A DNA stretch of 64,000 nt, from assembly GCA_028281765.1 (NCBI GenBank), contig JANQJF010000044.1, forward strand, positions 1 through 64,000, read 5' to 3'. A model generated the notes under the pieces. That model ran no database searches, was not told the DNA's origin, and saw only the letters and a list, made by a program, of their open reading frames with translations. Positions 8,157 to 16,257 of the stretch are shown here, one piece after another; position 1 is the first letter of the stretch; every line of letters starts with the position of its first letter. A program made the translations under genes and the position numbers. This DNA comes from Planctomycetota bacterium (GTDB lineage: Bacteria > Planctomycetota > UBA1135 > UBA2386).

Positions 8157-10604
8157 TCACTTCCGGCGATACCACCATCCCGCGATCACCAACCCGACCA
8201 ACATCGCAACCCAGGTTTCCAGTTCGGGTACGGGTTCGCCACCCGCCCCACCCCCGATCGTCGGCAACGCTGACGGCGCGTCCGGATCCAGGTCGAACGC
8301 TTCGTACTGCTCGTGCCGCTCCAGCACGACCGCGCTGCTTCTCGCGGTCACGAGCCGATACCCGACCGCGAGATCCCGCGCCTGATCGACGTCTCCATCC
8401 GCGACGAGGCGCCGCGACTCCGCTGCGGCCCACGCACGAGCGAGCGCGGGGTCCCGGGCCGGCACCGCGTCCGGCGGCGCCGCGGCAACGCGTCGGATCA
8501 CGCGCGCGCGGGTGCCGAAACTCGGACCGAGCGCGCCTTCGTCGACGCCACGTCCGGCGAGTCGGCGAACGTCTTCCGCCAGCTCGCCGAAGCGCGGAAC
8601 GGTGATCGCGCGCTTGGCGCGCGTCAGCCTCTCGACGAGGCGGTTGCGCTGCGTCGAGCGCGCGATCGTCAGGAAGCTCACGTCGCGCTCTTCGACGAGA
8701 TCGATCAGCTCGTCTTCGCCTCCGAACAAGAACGGCTGCCCACCGTGCACCCACACGATTCGCCGGGCCTCGAATCCCGCCGTCAGCTTCAGCGCCAACG
8801 AGAGCGCCGGCACCGGATCGACACCACCGGCATACTGACGCTGCGACAACCACGCCCGTGTGGCCTGGCTGCCGATGCGACCGACGTGACTCGTCACGGC
8901 CTGGCCCGCATGGATCAGCACGCACTCGCTGCCGACCGGCCAGGCGTTCGCGATCTCCGACCAGTTCGGCTCCTCTCCGTCCACCGTCACGGAGCCGTCG
9001 ACGACGAGCACGAGCGGGCCGCGCCACTCCCGGATCGGACGATCCCGCCAGGTCTGCACGAGCACGCCACCACGATCCGCCGTGTAGACAGCTCGCGAAG
9101 TGTTCGGCGGTGCGAACGAACACGTCGCCTGCTGCGTATCCTCGAGGTCGCGCGCGAACGCCGCGAAGTGTCGACCGTCGAACGCGATCGAGACCAAGTG
9201 CGCGGACTCCTCGGCCATGCGCACGTTGCGATCGAACACCAACGGCAGTCGAAGCAGCGCGCGCCCACCGTCGACGAGCAGCGGAATCGTCAGGCCGAGC
9301 CGGAACTTCATCTCGCCTTTCGGGGGCACGGGCGAGGCCAGGATCCGCAGGCGACCGCGTTCGGGCTCACGGAGCAGCACGGGATCGAGTCGCTGGCGTT
9401 GCGCAATCTGAGCGTACGCGGCGACGGTTTTCGCCTCGCCCCCGAACGCCGCCTTCTGCTCGACGCCATCCACCCAGAGGGAAAGCGCGCTGGCGACCGC
9501 GTTGTCCGGCACGCGGAGACCGATCCGAGCCTCGCGTTCGACGAGTCCCCTGTTGTGCAGCGTCATCGTCCAGTCGAGAGTCGCGACGGCGGCCGTGCCG
9601 TCGACGCGCACGTCGAGCGCGGACTCCGCGAGTTCAAGCTGTCGGATCACGCCGTTGCGCTCGTCGTCACCACCGGCGTCCTCGAACTCGGCGACGACCC
9701 GGCCATCGACGAAGCCGTGGTGACGACGCCGCGGCACCTCCGCATCCGAGAACGGTCGTCCGGTCACGCGGTAGAACACGCGCCGCGCGTCCGACGGCTC
9801 GACTCCGGACACGTCGACGCCGTGCCAGAGTGGCCAGACGAGCACGGCAGGACGCCCGTAGTACACGAAGCCGAAGAAGCGGCCGCGCCACGGCCCACCA
9901 CGAACGCCGTGGTAGCACGCGTCCACGAGCAGTCGCCGCGGCGCCGACTGCAGCCGTTGCACCGCCTCGAGTCGCTCCTCAGATCCGCCGTGCACGGCCA
10001 ACGAGAGGTCGGACACGCCGCGCACGACGCGCCAGTCCGCGCAGATCACGCCGGCCGGAAACGCGAGCAAACCGACGCCGAACAGGAATCGAAACGACGC
10101 GCGGCCGCGCCCGGCCTCGCGCCAGCATCTCCCGAGGTCGATCGTGAGCACCAGCCCGGCGATCAGTGCGAGATACGGCGCCAGCGCAAGCATGCCGAGT
10201 CCGAACAAGAAGATGCCGATCACGATTACCGGTGCGGTCGGCAGCATCAGCAGTCCGTAGAGCAGCGCGGCCCCCGTCGCGTACCCCACGGCGACCACCC
10301 GCAGCGCCAGCCAGCGCTTCGGCTCGTGACGCATCGTGAAGAGCGAGAGGATTGCGACCAGGGCGCACCCGGCCCCGGCCGCGTGCCAGGGGGTGGGAAA
10401 CACGTCGAAACACGCGGACGAATACATGCGGGACGCGAATTCCGCGACGAATCCGCAGATCGGCAGGACACCCAGGAGGCCCATCGAGAACCCGTTCCCG
10501 ACCGCTCGGCGGTGCTTTCCGTTCTCCAGCGATTCGGGATCCAAGGACGCCCCGACCTGCGGTTCTTCCCCCTCGAATACTTCCCGATTGACTTTGCTTT
10601 GCAT
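8157..10604 (-). CDS. Multi-pass membrane protein with VIT domain and C-terminal sorting-like tail
   Basis: The 815-residue protein begins with a polar segment, then about five transmembrane helices within residues 40-195 (for example VIVIGIFLFGLGMLALAPYL). An extracytoplasmic region follows. Residues about 330-470 resemble a vault/inter-alpha-trypsin (VIT) domain: LDWTMTLHNRGLVEREARIG, then GEAKTVAAYAQIAQRQRLDP. After that comes a segment that reads like a degenerate von Willebrand A-type fold (GPLVLVVDGSVTVDGEE). The last residues, PELETW, a hydrophobic helix, then WWYRRK, look like a PEP-CTERM-type tripartite tail. Exosortase-linked VIT membrane proteins are known in Bacteroidetes; no exosortase is in this window. 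The start codon lies inside the palindrome at 10597-10611, and the gene is divergent from the sulfatase at 10680. Confidence 0.7.
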   Translation of the reverse strand: MQSKVNREVFEGEEPQVGASLDPESLENGKHRRAVGNGFSMGLLGVLPICGFVAEFASRMYSSACFDVFPTPWHAAGAGCALVAILSLFTMRHEPKRWLALRVVAVGYATGAALLYGLLMLPTAPVIVIGIFLFGLGMLALAPYLALIAGLVLTIDLGRCWREAGRGRASFRFLFGVGLLAFPAGVICADWRVVRGVSDLSLAVHGGSEERLEAVQRLQSAPRRLLVDACYHGVRGGPWRGRFFGFVYYGRPAVLVWPLWHGVDVSGVEPSDARRVFYRVTGRPFSDAEVPRRRHHGFVDGRVVAEFEDAGGDDERNGVIRQLELAESALDVRVDGTAAVATLDWTMTLHNRGLVEREARIGLRVPDNAVASALSLWVDGVEQKAAFGGEAKTVAAYAQIAQRQRLDPVLLREPERGRLRILASPVPPKGEMKFRLGLTIPLLVDGGRALLRLPLVFDRNVRMAEESAHLVSIAFDGRHFAAFARDLEDTQQATCSFAPPNTSRAVYTADRGGVLVQTWRDRPIREWRGPLVLVVDGSVTVDGEEPNWSEIANAWPVGSECVLIHAGQAVTSHVGRIGSQATRAWLSQRQYAGGVDPVPALSLALKLTAGFEARRIVWVHGGQPFLFGGEDELIDLVEERDVSFLTIARSTQRNRLVERLTRAKRAITVPRFGELAEDVRRLAGRGVDEGALGPSFGTRARVIRRVAAAPPDAVPARDPALARAWAAAESRRLVADGDVDQARDLAVGYRLVTARSSAVVLERHEQYEAFDLDPDAPSALPTIGGGAGGEPVPELETWVAMLVGLVIAGWWYRRK

Positions 10605-10611
10605 TGCAAAG
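10597..10611. promoter_or_regulatory. Palindrome over the VIT gene start, in the divergent promoter region
   Basis: CTTTGCATTGCAAAG is a perfect 7 bp inverted repeat around a single T. It lies in an AT-rich patch that contrasts with the surrounding DNA, covers the ATG of the minus-strand VIT gene and sits 69 bp before the start of the plus-strand sulfatase. Position and symmetry suit an operator for one or both genes; this is inferred. Confidence 0.35.
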
Positions 10612-10679
10612 TTCTAGCGTCCGGGATAGGTTGCCGCAACCAGCTCGCGCCGGGGTCCGCGGCTCCGGATGATACCGGA

Positions 10680-12830
10680 GTGAAGTCGCTCGCCTTCCTC
10701 GCCTGCCTCGCGCTCGCCGCGTGCGCAGCACGCCCGCGTACGTCCCCGTCCGACCGCCCCAACATCGTCGTCGTCCTCGTCGACGACATGGGCTTCTCCG
10801 ACATCGGCTGCTACGGCAGCGAGATCTGCACACCGAACATCGACGCGCTCGCGGCGAACGGCGTGCGGTTCACGCAGTTCTACAACACCGGCCGGTGCTG
10901 CCCGACGCGCGCGAGCCTGTTGACCGGACTCTATCCACACCAGGCCGGCGTCGGCTGGATGATGGCGGACAACGGGCACGACGGCTACCGCGGTGAGCTC
11001 TCGCGCGACAGCGCGACGATCGCCGAGGTGCTGCGCCCCGCGGGCTACGGCACCTACATGAGTGGCAAGTGGCACGTGACGAAGCACACGAAGCCCGAGG
11101 GCCCGAAGGACAACTGGCCGCGCGCGCGCGGCTTCGATCGCTTCTTCGGCACGATCCACGGGGCGGGCAGCTTCTACGATCCCAATTCGCTGACGCTCGA
11201 CGACGCGCAGATCGTGCCTGGTGAAGGCTTCTACTACACCGACGCGATCACCGACCACGCGGTCGAGTTCGTCGAGCAGCACCACGCGCAACGGCCGGAC
11301 GATCCATTCTTCCTGTATCTCGCCTACACCGCGCCGCACTGGCCGATGCACGCGCTGCCCGAGGACATCGCGAAGTATCGCGGTCGCTACGACAAGGGTT
11401 GGGATGCGCTGCGCAAAGAGCGCTGGCAGCGCATGGTCGAAATGGGACTGGTCGACCAACAATGGGGCATGACCGATCGCGATCCGGGCGTGAAAGCGTG
11501 GTCCGAGGCGCCGGACCGCGACTGGCATACCAAGCGCATGGAGGTCTACGCCGCGATGATCGACCGCGTCGACCAGCAGCTCGGACGCGTGCTCGAGACA
11601 CTGCGCCGCACCGGCCGCTTCGACGACACGCTGATCCTGTTCCTCGCCGACAACGGCGGCTGCGCCGAGGAGTACGGCAGCAGCGGAGCAATCAAGCCCG
11701 ACCCGCGGAAGCCGGTCGAGCTGCAGCCGATGGGCCCCGACGAACTGCAGACGCGGATGCAGCCGCGGTTCACGCGCGACGGTCGCCCCGTGCGCACGGG
11801 ACGCGGCGTCGTGCCGGGTCCGGCCGACACGTACATCGCGTACGGCAAGGGCTGGGCCAACGCGTCGAACACGCCGTTCCGCCGCTACAAGCACTGGGTG
11901 CACGAGGGCGGCATCGCGACACCGCTGATCGCGCACTGGCCGCGCGGCATTGCGCGCCGAGGGAAACTCGAGCCTCAGCCGGGGCATCTGATCGACATCA
12001 TGGCCACGTGTGTGGATGCCGCGAGGTGCGAGTATCCGGCTGAGGTCGGCGACCGTGCGGTGCAACCACTCGAGGGCGCGAGCCTGATGCCCGCGTTCGC
12101 CGGCGACGCTCTCGAACGAGAGACGCTGTTCTGGGAGCACGAGGGCAACCGCGCGGTTCGCCGCGGGGACATGAAGCTGGTCGCCGCGGGGAAGAACGGT
12201 CCCTGGGAACTGTTCGACCTGACGAACGATCGCACGGAGCGGTTCGACCTCGCTGCGGCTCGGCCCGAGATGGTCGCCGAACTCGCCGCGCTCTGGACCG
12301 CGTGGGCGGAGCGCGCACGCGTTCTGCCGCTGACGCCCTATCAGAAGCCGCGAGGGCAGAAGTTCAGCAAGAAGCGTCGCTTCGAGCTGCAGGCTGGCGC
12401 CGACCTCGACAGGAGCGAGGCACCGAACGTCAGCAAGAAGTCGTTCACCGTCACGGCAACGGTGCGCACGAACGACCGGGACGGTGTCGTCGTCGCGCAG
12501 GGTGGAAGCTCGCACGGCTGGGCGCTGTTCTTGCACAATGGCGTGCCTCACTTCGCGGTGCGTCGGGGTGGGGTGCTGACGACGGTCGCGGTCGATGGCG
12601 CGATCGACGCGGAGATGCACACGCTGACCGGCCGCGTGACGCGCAGCGGGACGATGCTGCTGCAGGTGGATGATCGTGAAGCGCGCGGGGAGGCGAAGGG
12701 GACGCTGGCGCAGATGCCCGGGGAGGGGTTGCAGGTCGGGCGGGACGGTGGGAGTGCCGTCGGGGACTATGACGCGCCGTTCGTGCTCGAGGGGGAGGTG
12801 ATCGTGACGCTGGAGTTGCCGAGGCGGTAG
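10680..12830 (+). CDS. Sulfatase lipoprotein with C-terminal LamG-like domain
   Basis: The 716-residue protein starts at GTG 10680 with a lipoprotein signal ending in LAAC (Cys15). The alkaline-phosphatase-fold sulfatase domain covers about 26-570: NIVVVLVDDMGFSDIGCYG holds the metal-binding Asp pair. The formylglycine motif is C73-C-P-T-R77 in GRCCPTRASLLTG, a canonical CxPxR site with Cys73 as the residue to be oxidised. GKWHVTKH and LILFLADNGGCAEE are further active-site blocks. The last ~130 residues form a LamG/concanavalin-like beta domain (SFTVTATVRTNDRDGVVVAQ), possibly carbohydrate-binding. It probably cleaves sulfate esters from polysaccharide at the cell envelope. The FGE needed for its maturation could be the gene at 31624-32565. 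Confidence 0.9.
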   Translation: MKSLAFLACLALAACAARPRTSPSDRPNIVVVLVDDMGFSDIGCYGSEICTPNIDALAANGVRFTQFYNTGRCCPTRASLLTGLYPHQAGVGWMMADNGHDGYRGELSRDSATIAEVLRPAGYGTYMSGKWHVTKHTKPEGPKDNWPRARGFDRFFGTIHGAGSFYDPNSLTLDDAQIVPGEGFYYTDAITDHAVEFVEQHHAQRPDDPFFLYLAYTAPHWPMHALPEDIAKYRGRYDKGWDALRKERWQRMVEMGLVDQQWGMTDRDPGVKAWSEAPDRDWHTKRMEVYAAMIDRVDQQLGRVLETLRRTGRFDDTLILFLADNGGCAEEYGSSGAIKPDPRKPVELQPMGPDELQTRMQPRFTRDGRPVRTGRGVVPGPADTYIAYGKGWANASNTPFRRYKHWVHEGGIATPLIAHWPRGIARRGKLEPQPGHLIDIMATCVDAARCEYPAEVGDRAVQPLEGASLMPAFAGDALERETLFWEHEGNRAVRRGDMKLVAAGKNGPWELFDLTNDRTERFDLAAARPEMVAELAALWTAWAERARVLPLTPYQKPRGQKFSKKRRFELQAGADLDRSEAPNVSKKSFTVTATVRTNDRDGVVVAQGGSSHGWALFLHNGVPHFAVRRGGVLTTVAVDGAIDAEMHTLTGRVTRSGTMLLQVDDREARGEAKGTLAQMPGEGLQVGRDGGSAVGDYDAPFVLEGEVIVTLELPRR

Positions 12831-12832
12831 GG

Positions 12833-13033
12833 CGCGGGCGCGGGCAAGGGAATCCTGAGACGGGGGCCGAGCGGCGACGTCAGCGAACGAACTCGACCCG
12901 CGGAGCCCCTCCGACGTTGGACGCAACGCCAACACGCTGGCCACGCGTCGGGGCAAACGAACGCCCATGAAGCGGCCAGCGAGGCTTGAGCAGTGGGCGG
13001 TTCGGGAGCCGGCCACGGGCGCGGGCGACGCGA
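12833..13033 (-). repeat. ~200 bp interspersed repeat, copy 2 (inverted)
   Basis: Read on the minus strand, it begins TCGCGTCGCCCGCGCCCG, contains the same GTGTTGGCGTTGCGTCC core (near 12912-12928) and the CCGTCTCAGG box, and ends just after the sulfatase stop. It is diverged from copies 1 and 3 by substitutions and small indels, so it is not a recent insertion. Confidence 0.7.
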
Positions 13034-13124
13034 TGTTGGCCGAGGCAAACGGTGGAGTTGTGCTTGTGCGCGATCGCGCGCTGAATCTCTGCCCTTCTCA
13101 AACTCTTGATTAGGGAACCTTCTG

Positions 13125-13375
13125 CACGGGAGATTCGAGGTCACCGACCAGGCGGCTTCATCGCGTCGCCCGCGCCCGCCCTTGCCCCAATCGTCCATAC
13201 GCCCAAACATCGCCGGCCGCTGTATGGCGCTCGTCTGCCCTGCGGCGCCGGCTAGCGTGTTGGCGTTGCGTCCACGGTCGGAGGGCTCCGAAGGCCTCCG
13301 AAGGCCCAGACCGCCCGACGACGAAGCTGCTTCGGCCCCCGTCTCAGGGTCCCGCGCCCGCGACCCGCTCATTTC
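13125..13375 (+). repeat. ~200 bp interspersed repeat, copy 3, with possible transposase 3' remnant
   Basis: This copy is aligned with copy 1 from TCGCGTCGCC (13161), through the shared CGTCCATACG, CATCGCCGGCCGCTG and GTGTTGGCGTTGCGTCC segments, to CCGTCTCAGGG near 13342. The bases just upstream (13125-13153) can be read as a degenerate version of the transposase tail (FEV then two Ala), as if this copy also once followed a transposase. It faces copy 2 head to head across about 120 bp. The whole gene-free interval 12831-13494 consists of the two copies, this centre and about 120 bp of leader to the next gene. Confidence 0.65.
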
Positions 13376-13494
13376 CCCGAGATTTTCCGGTCCTCCCCCC
13401 TCCCCCCTTCGCTGCACCCCATTAGGCCGCCGCGCAACGCTCGGCCGCCAGCCGCCCTGGCTGGCCCACCCTGTCCGCAGCCCGGAGTCTCCCG

Positions 13495-14604
13495 ATGCGA
13501 TCCGTTCCCCTGCCCTCGATCCTGCTCTCGATCTCGACCTGCGCCGTCCTCGCCGCGACCGCAACCGCGCAGCTCGCGACGTCCACCGCCACCGGCCAGT
13601 CGTGCGTCGGCGGTGCGCCCCTCGCCCTGCACTGGGGCCCGAATCCCGCCGGTGGTTACGACGTCAGCCCCGGTGGCGCATTCGACTACCAGGCCGTGCA
13701 TCTGGGACAGCAGCTTTCGTGCGCCGGCGGCGGCGTGCACAACGTGTTCCTCGGCTTCCCGTTCCGCTTCCCGGACGGCACGTGGGTGCACGACCTCGCC
13801 GTCGACTCGAACGGGCGCGTCTTCCAGACCGGTATGGGCCTGTCGGACTTCACGCCGACCGAGTTCGAACACCGCACGCAGGCCGGTGGTCAGATCGCCG
13901 CGTTGTGGGGCGACTGGTCGGCCGCGCCGGGCGGGCACTGCTCGTTCCACACCAACGGCCTCGACTACGCCGCGATCACTTGGTACCAGAACACCCAGTT
14001 CGGCGCGTTCGATCCGCCGATGTCGTTCCAGCTGCAGATCATCGCGCCGCTGACGTTCGTGCTCTGCTACGAAGTCGGCTATCTCGACAACTCGACGCAC
14101 ACGTTCATCGTCGGCGCGAGTGACGGCACCGGGCTCGGATCCGAAGTCGACCTGTCGACGCATCCGTTCTTGACGCCCGGCAGCACCTACGAAGTGTTCC
14201 AGAACGACTGGGATCTGCAGGTATGGAGCGGTCCGCTGCCGCTCGGGCTCAGCGCCGTGAACAACCCGGTCATCGGCTCCAACTGGCAGCTCGCGCTCGA
14301 TCGGATCCCCGGCGGCGCGTCGTCGGTCGCGATGATGATCGGCTTCTCGAATGTGCAGCTGCCGCTGTTCGCGCCGCCGCTGCCGTTCGCCGATGCCTAC
14401 GGGTGCTTCCTCTACAGCGACAACGCGCTGCCGGCCGCCAGCCTCTCCGGCTGGGCGGCGGGCGACGTCACGGCGACGTTCTCGCTGCCGATCTCGGGAT
14501 TCCCCGGACTGCCGATCGTACTGCAGGCCGCGGTCGTCGACTTCGGCGCGAACTCGTTGAACATCGTGACTTCGAACGCCGTCGAAGGCGTGACAGGGCT
14601 CTAG
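13495..14604 (+). CDS. Secreted protein with nidogen-like module and recurrent C-terminal domain
   Basis: The 369-residue protein has a Sec signal peptide (LLSISTCAVLAATATAQ). Residues about 80-200 have a nidogen-like pattern: FPFRFPDGTWVHDLAVDSNG, then IAALWGDW and ITWYQNTQFG. The same pattern occurs in the protein at 50117-52453. The last ~110 residues match the C-terminal segment found in many exported proteins of this window (AYGCFLYSDN, then LPIVLQAAVVDFG, then VTSNAVEGVTGL). No catalytic motif is visible; function is unknown, probably surface or extracellular. It ends in a 4 bp CTAG overlap with the convergent Spondin_N gene. Confidence 0.75.
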   Translation: MRSVPLPSILLSISTCAVLAATATAQLATSTATGQSCVGGAPLALHWGPNPAGGYDVSPGGAFDYQAVHLGQQLSCAGGGVHNVFLGFPFRFPDGTWVHDLAVDSNGRVFQTGMGLSDFTPTEFEHRTQAGGQIAALWGDWSAAPGGHCSFHTNGLDYAAITWYQNTQFGAFDPPMSFQLQIIAPLTFVLCYEVGYLDNSTHTFIVGASDGTGLGSEVDLSTHPFLTPGSTYEVFQNDWDLQVWSGPLPLGLSAVNNPVIGSNWQLALDRIPGGASSVAMMIGFSNVQLPLFAPPLPFADAYGCFLYSDNALPAASLSGWAAGDVTATFSLPISGFPGLPIVLQAAVVDFGANSLNIVTSNAVEGVTGL

Positions 14605-15662
14605 TGCACGCGCAGTGAGTAGCCGCGACTCGTCGTGATCGCCACGCCCGTCGACGTCGACGCGGGGTCGATCGCAAACAGCTGCATGTCGATCATCGCG
14701 CCGGACAACGTCGTCGAAGCCGGCATGGTGATCGGCAGCACGCCCGTCGTCGGCACGGACACGAACGCGCCCTGGAACGGCAACGGTAGGTTCCAGCACA
14801 GCCCCAGCACTTCGGTGCTGGCCTGCAAGCTCGGCGGCGCGGCGAACACTTGCAAGCCGAGCGCGGTGGCGCCGGCGCTCGCGCTCGCGTTCGCGATCGC
14901 GAGACCGAACGTGGTCCCGGGGACCGCCGCGCCATTCGCGAGCTCGAGCGTTGGCGCACCGTGACTCGACGTCGGCGTTTCGCAGCCGAACGGCTCGAGC
15001 GCGTCCACGCGCTGGAAGTGGAATCGCCCCAGCAGCCCGGGACCGATCAACTGTCCAGTCGCATCCGTGATCAGCTCGATCGGATCGGGCGGCGACGTCA
15101 GCGGGCCGCCGAGCGCGAATAGGTTCGCGCTGCGCGTGCCGCCGTCGTACGGATACAGGTCGACGCTGAGCTGGTCGACCCAGTCGCTCCCGTCGTGCAA
15201 CGGCAAGCCGTCGACGCCGACGAACCAATCCGGGCTCGGACCGAGCATCGATACCAGCGTTACGAGCGGGTGTGCAGCATCGACGTCGAACTCGACCACC
15301 GTCGCGCCACACCACGGGTTCGTCGTCGCCGGCGGGCAGAACCAGTGGTGCCACGCGAGCACGCTCCCCGCGGACCCGGCCTGGATCGCCGCGGCGACCT
15401 CGGCCTCGAGCACGAGCGTTGCGCCGGTCTCGGCCATCTCGACCATGCCGGGGCTCGCGACCTCGCCCTCACTCCAGAACGACACCGACGCGTCGTGCGT
15501 CGCGCCGCCGACCCAGGAGAAGTGCGCGTCGCCCGGAACGAGGCCGGGATGAGACGCCTCGCTCCACGTGACCTCGACGGTCACCCGATAGCGTTCGACT
15601 TGCGCGGCCGCATTCGAGGCGCACGCGACGATCGACGAGAGCAGGAGGGCGCGGACGGTCAT
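14601..15662 (-). CDS. Secreted Spondin_N domain protein
   Basis: The 353-residue protein starts at ATG 15662 with a signal peptide (TVRALLLSSIVACASNAAAQ). Residues about 25-225 are a Spondin_N domain with its hallmarks: VTVEVTWSEASHPGLVPGDA, MLGPSPDWFVGVDGLPL and LYPYDGGTRSANLF. The rest is a beta-rich tail resembling the recurrent C-terminal segment of other exported proteins here. It is the last gene of the minus-strand cluster FG-GAP protein, kinase, ECF sigma factor, Spondin_N protein, starting 22 bp after the sigma gene. It may thus be a direct output of that signalling unit, which is inference from layout. Confidence 0.85.
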   Translation of the reverse strand: MTVRALLLSSIVACASNAAAQVERYRVTVEVTWSEASHPGLVPGDAHFSWVGGATHDASVSFWSEGEVASPGMVEMAETGATLVLEAEVAAAIQAGSAGSVLAWHHWFCPPATTNPWCGATVVEFDVDAAHPLVTLVSMLGPSPDWFVGVDGLPLHDGSDWVDQLSVDLYPYDGGTRSANLFALGGPLTSPPDPIELITDATGQLIGPGLLGRFHFQRVDALEPFGCETPTSSHGAPTLELANGAAVPGTTFGLAIANASASAGATALGLQVFAAPPSLQASTEVLGLCWNLPLPFQGAFVSVPTTGVLPITMPASTTLSGAMIDMQLFAIDPASTSTGVAITTSRGYSLRVH

Positions 15663-15684
15663 GCGAGCGCGAGCATAGCGAACC

Positions 15685-16257
15685 TCAGCGCGTTCGTCGG
15701 CGCTGCGCGAGTTCGAAGGTGCGCCGGAATCGCTCCATCGCCCGGTGCGCCGCGCGCTGCACGGCGTCGTACGACAGCTCGAGGCGCCCGGCCTGCTCGT
15801 CGAGCGCGACACCCTCGCTCGCCCAGCGCACGAGCTTGCGATCGCGCTCCGGTAGGACCGCGAGCGACTCGAGCGCGAGCTGCAGCATCTCCCGACGCAT
15901 CGCGACGGTGAGCGGACCGCGCGAGCCGGTGGACGGCGCCGCTGCCGCGTGCGGATCGTCGGACGAACCGTTCCAAGTCAGCCGCAACACGCGCGCGGCG
16001 CCGCGCTTCTTCGCGGACCAGTAGTCCGCGCGGTCGGCGATGTGTCGTCGCGCGAGCGTGTGAATCCACCCGAAGAACTCCGCGTCCGTGCGGTCTTCGA
16101 AGCGATCCGCACTCGCAAGTGCGCGGCAGACGACGCCCTGAACGAGATCGGCCTCGGACTCGAAGCCGAGTAGCGGTGCCGCGTGCCGACGCACGAACTG
16201 CAGCAGCTCGCCGCGATGACGGTCGAGGAGATCCGGCAGCGACCGCTCGCCACTCAT
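15685..16257 (-). CDS. ECF-family RNA polymerase sigma factor
   Basis: The 190-residue protein has region 2 at about residues 10-80 (EADLVQGVVCRALASADRFE and FFGWIHTLARRHIADRADYW) and region 4 at about 125-182 (LAVLPERDRKLVRWASEGVA, then a recognition-helix segment LSYDAVQRAAHRAMERFRR). There is no membrane segment and no adjacent anti-sigma gene. The ATG overlaps the stop of the upstream kinase gene (ATGA), so the two are translationally coupled. In planctomycetes this pairing suggests control of the sigma factor by the kinase, as in ECF families linked to Ser/Thr kinases. The regulon is unknown. Confidence 0.85.
   Translation of the reverse strand: MSGERSLPDLLDRHRGELLQFVRRHAAPLLGFESEADLVQGVVCRALASADRFEDRTDAEFFGWIHTLARRHIADRADYWSAKKRGAARVLRLTWNGSSDDPHAAAAPSTGSRGPLTVAMRREMLQLALESLAVLPERDRKLVRWASEGVALDEQAGRLELSYDAVQRAAHRAMERFRRTFELAQRRRTR

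Noticed and set aside
8313..10679. A long N-terminal extension in frame with the sulfatase at 10680
   Set aside because: It is antisense to the VIT gene, has shadow-like composition, and would bury a clear lipoprotein signal; GTG 10680 is the better start.
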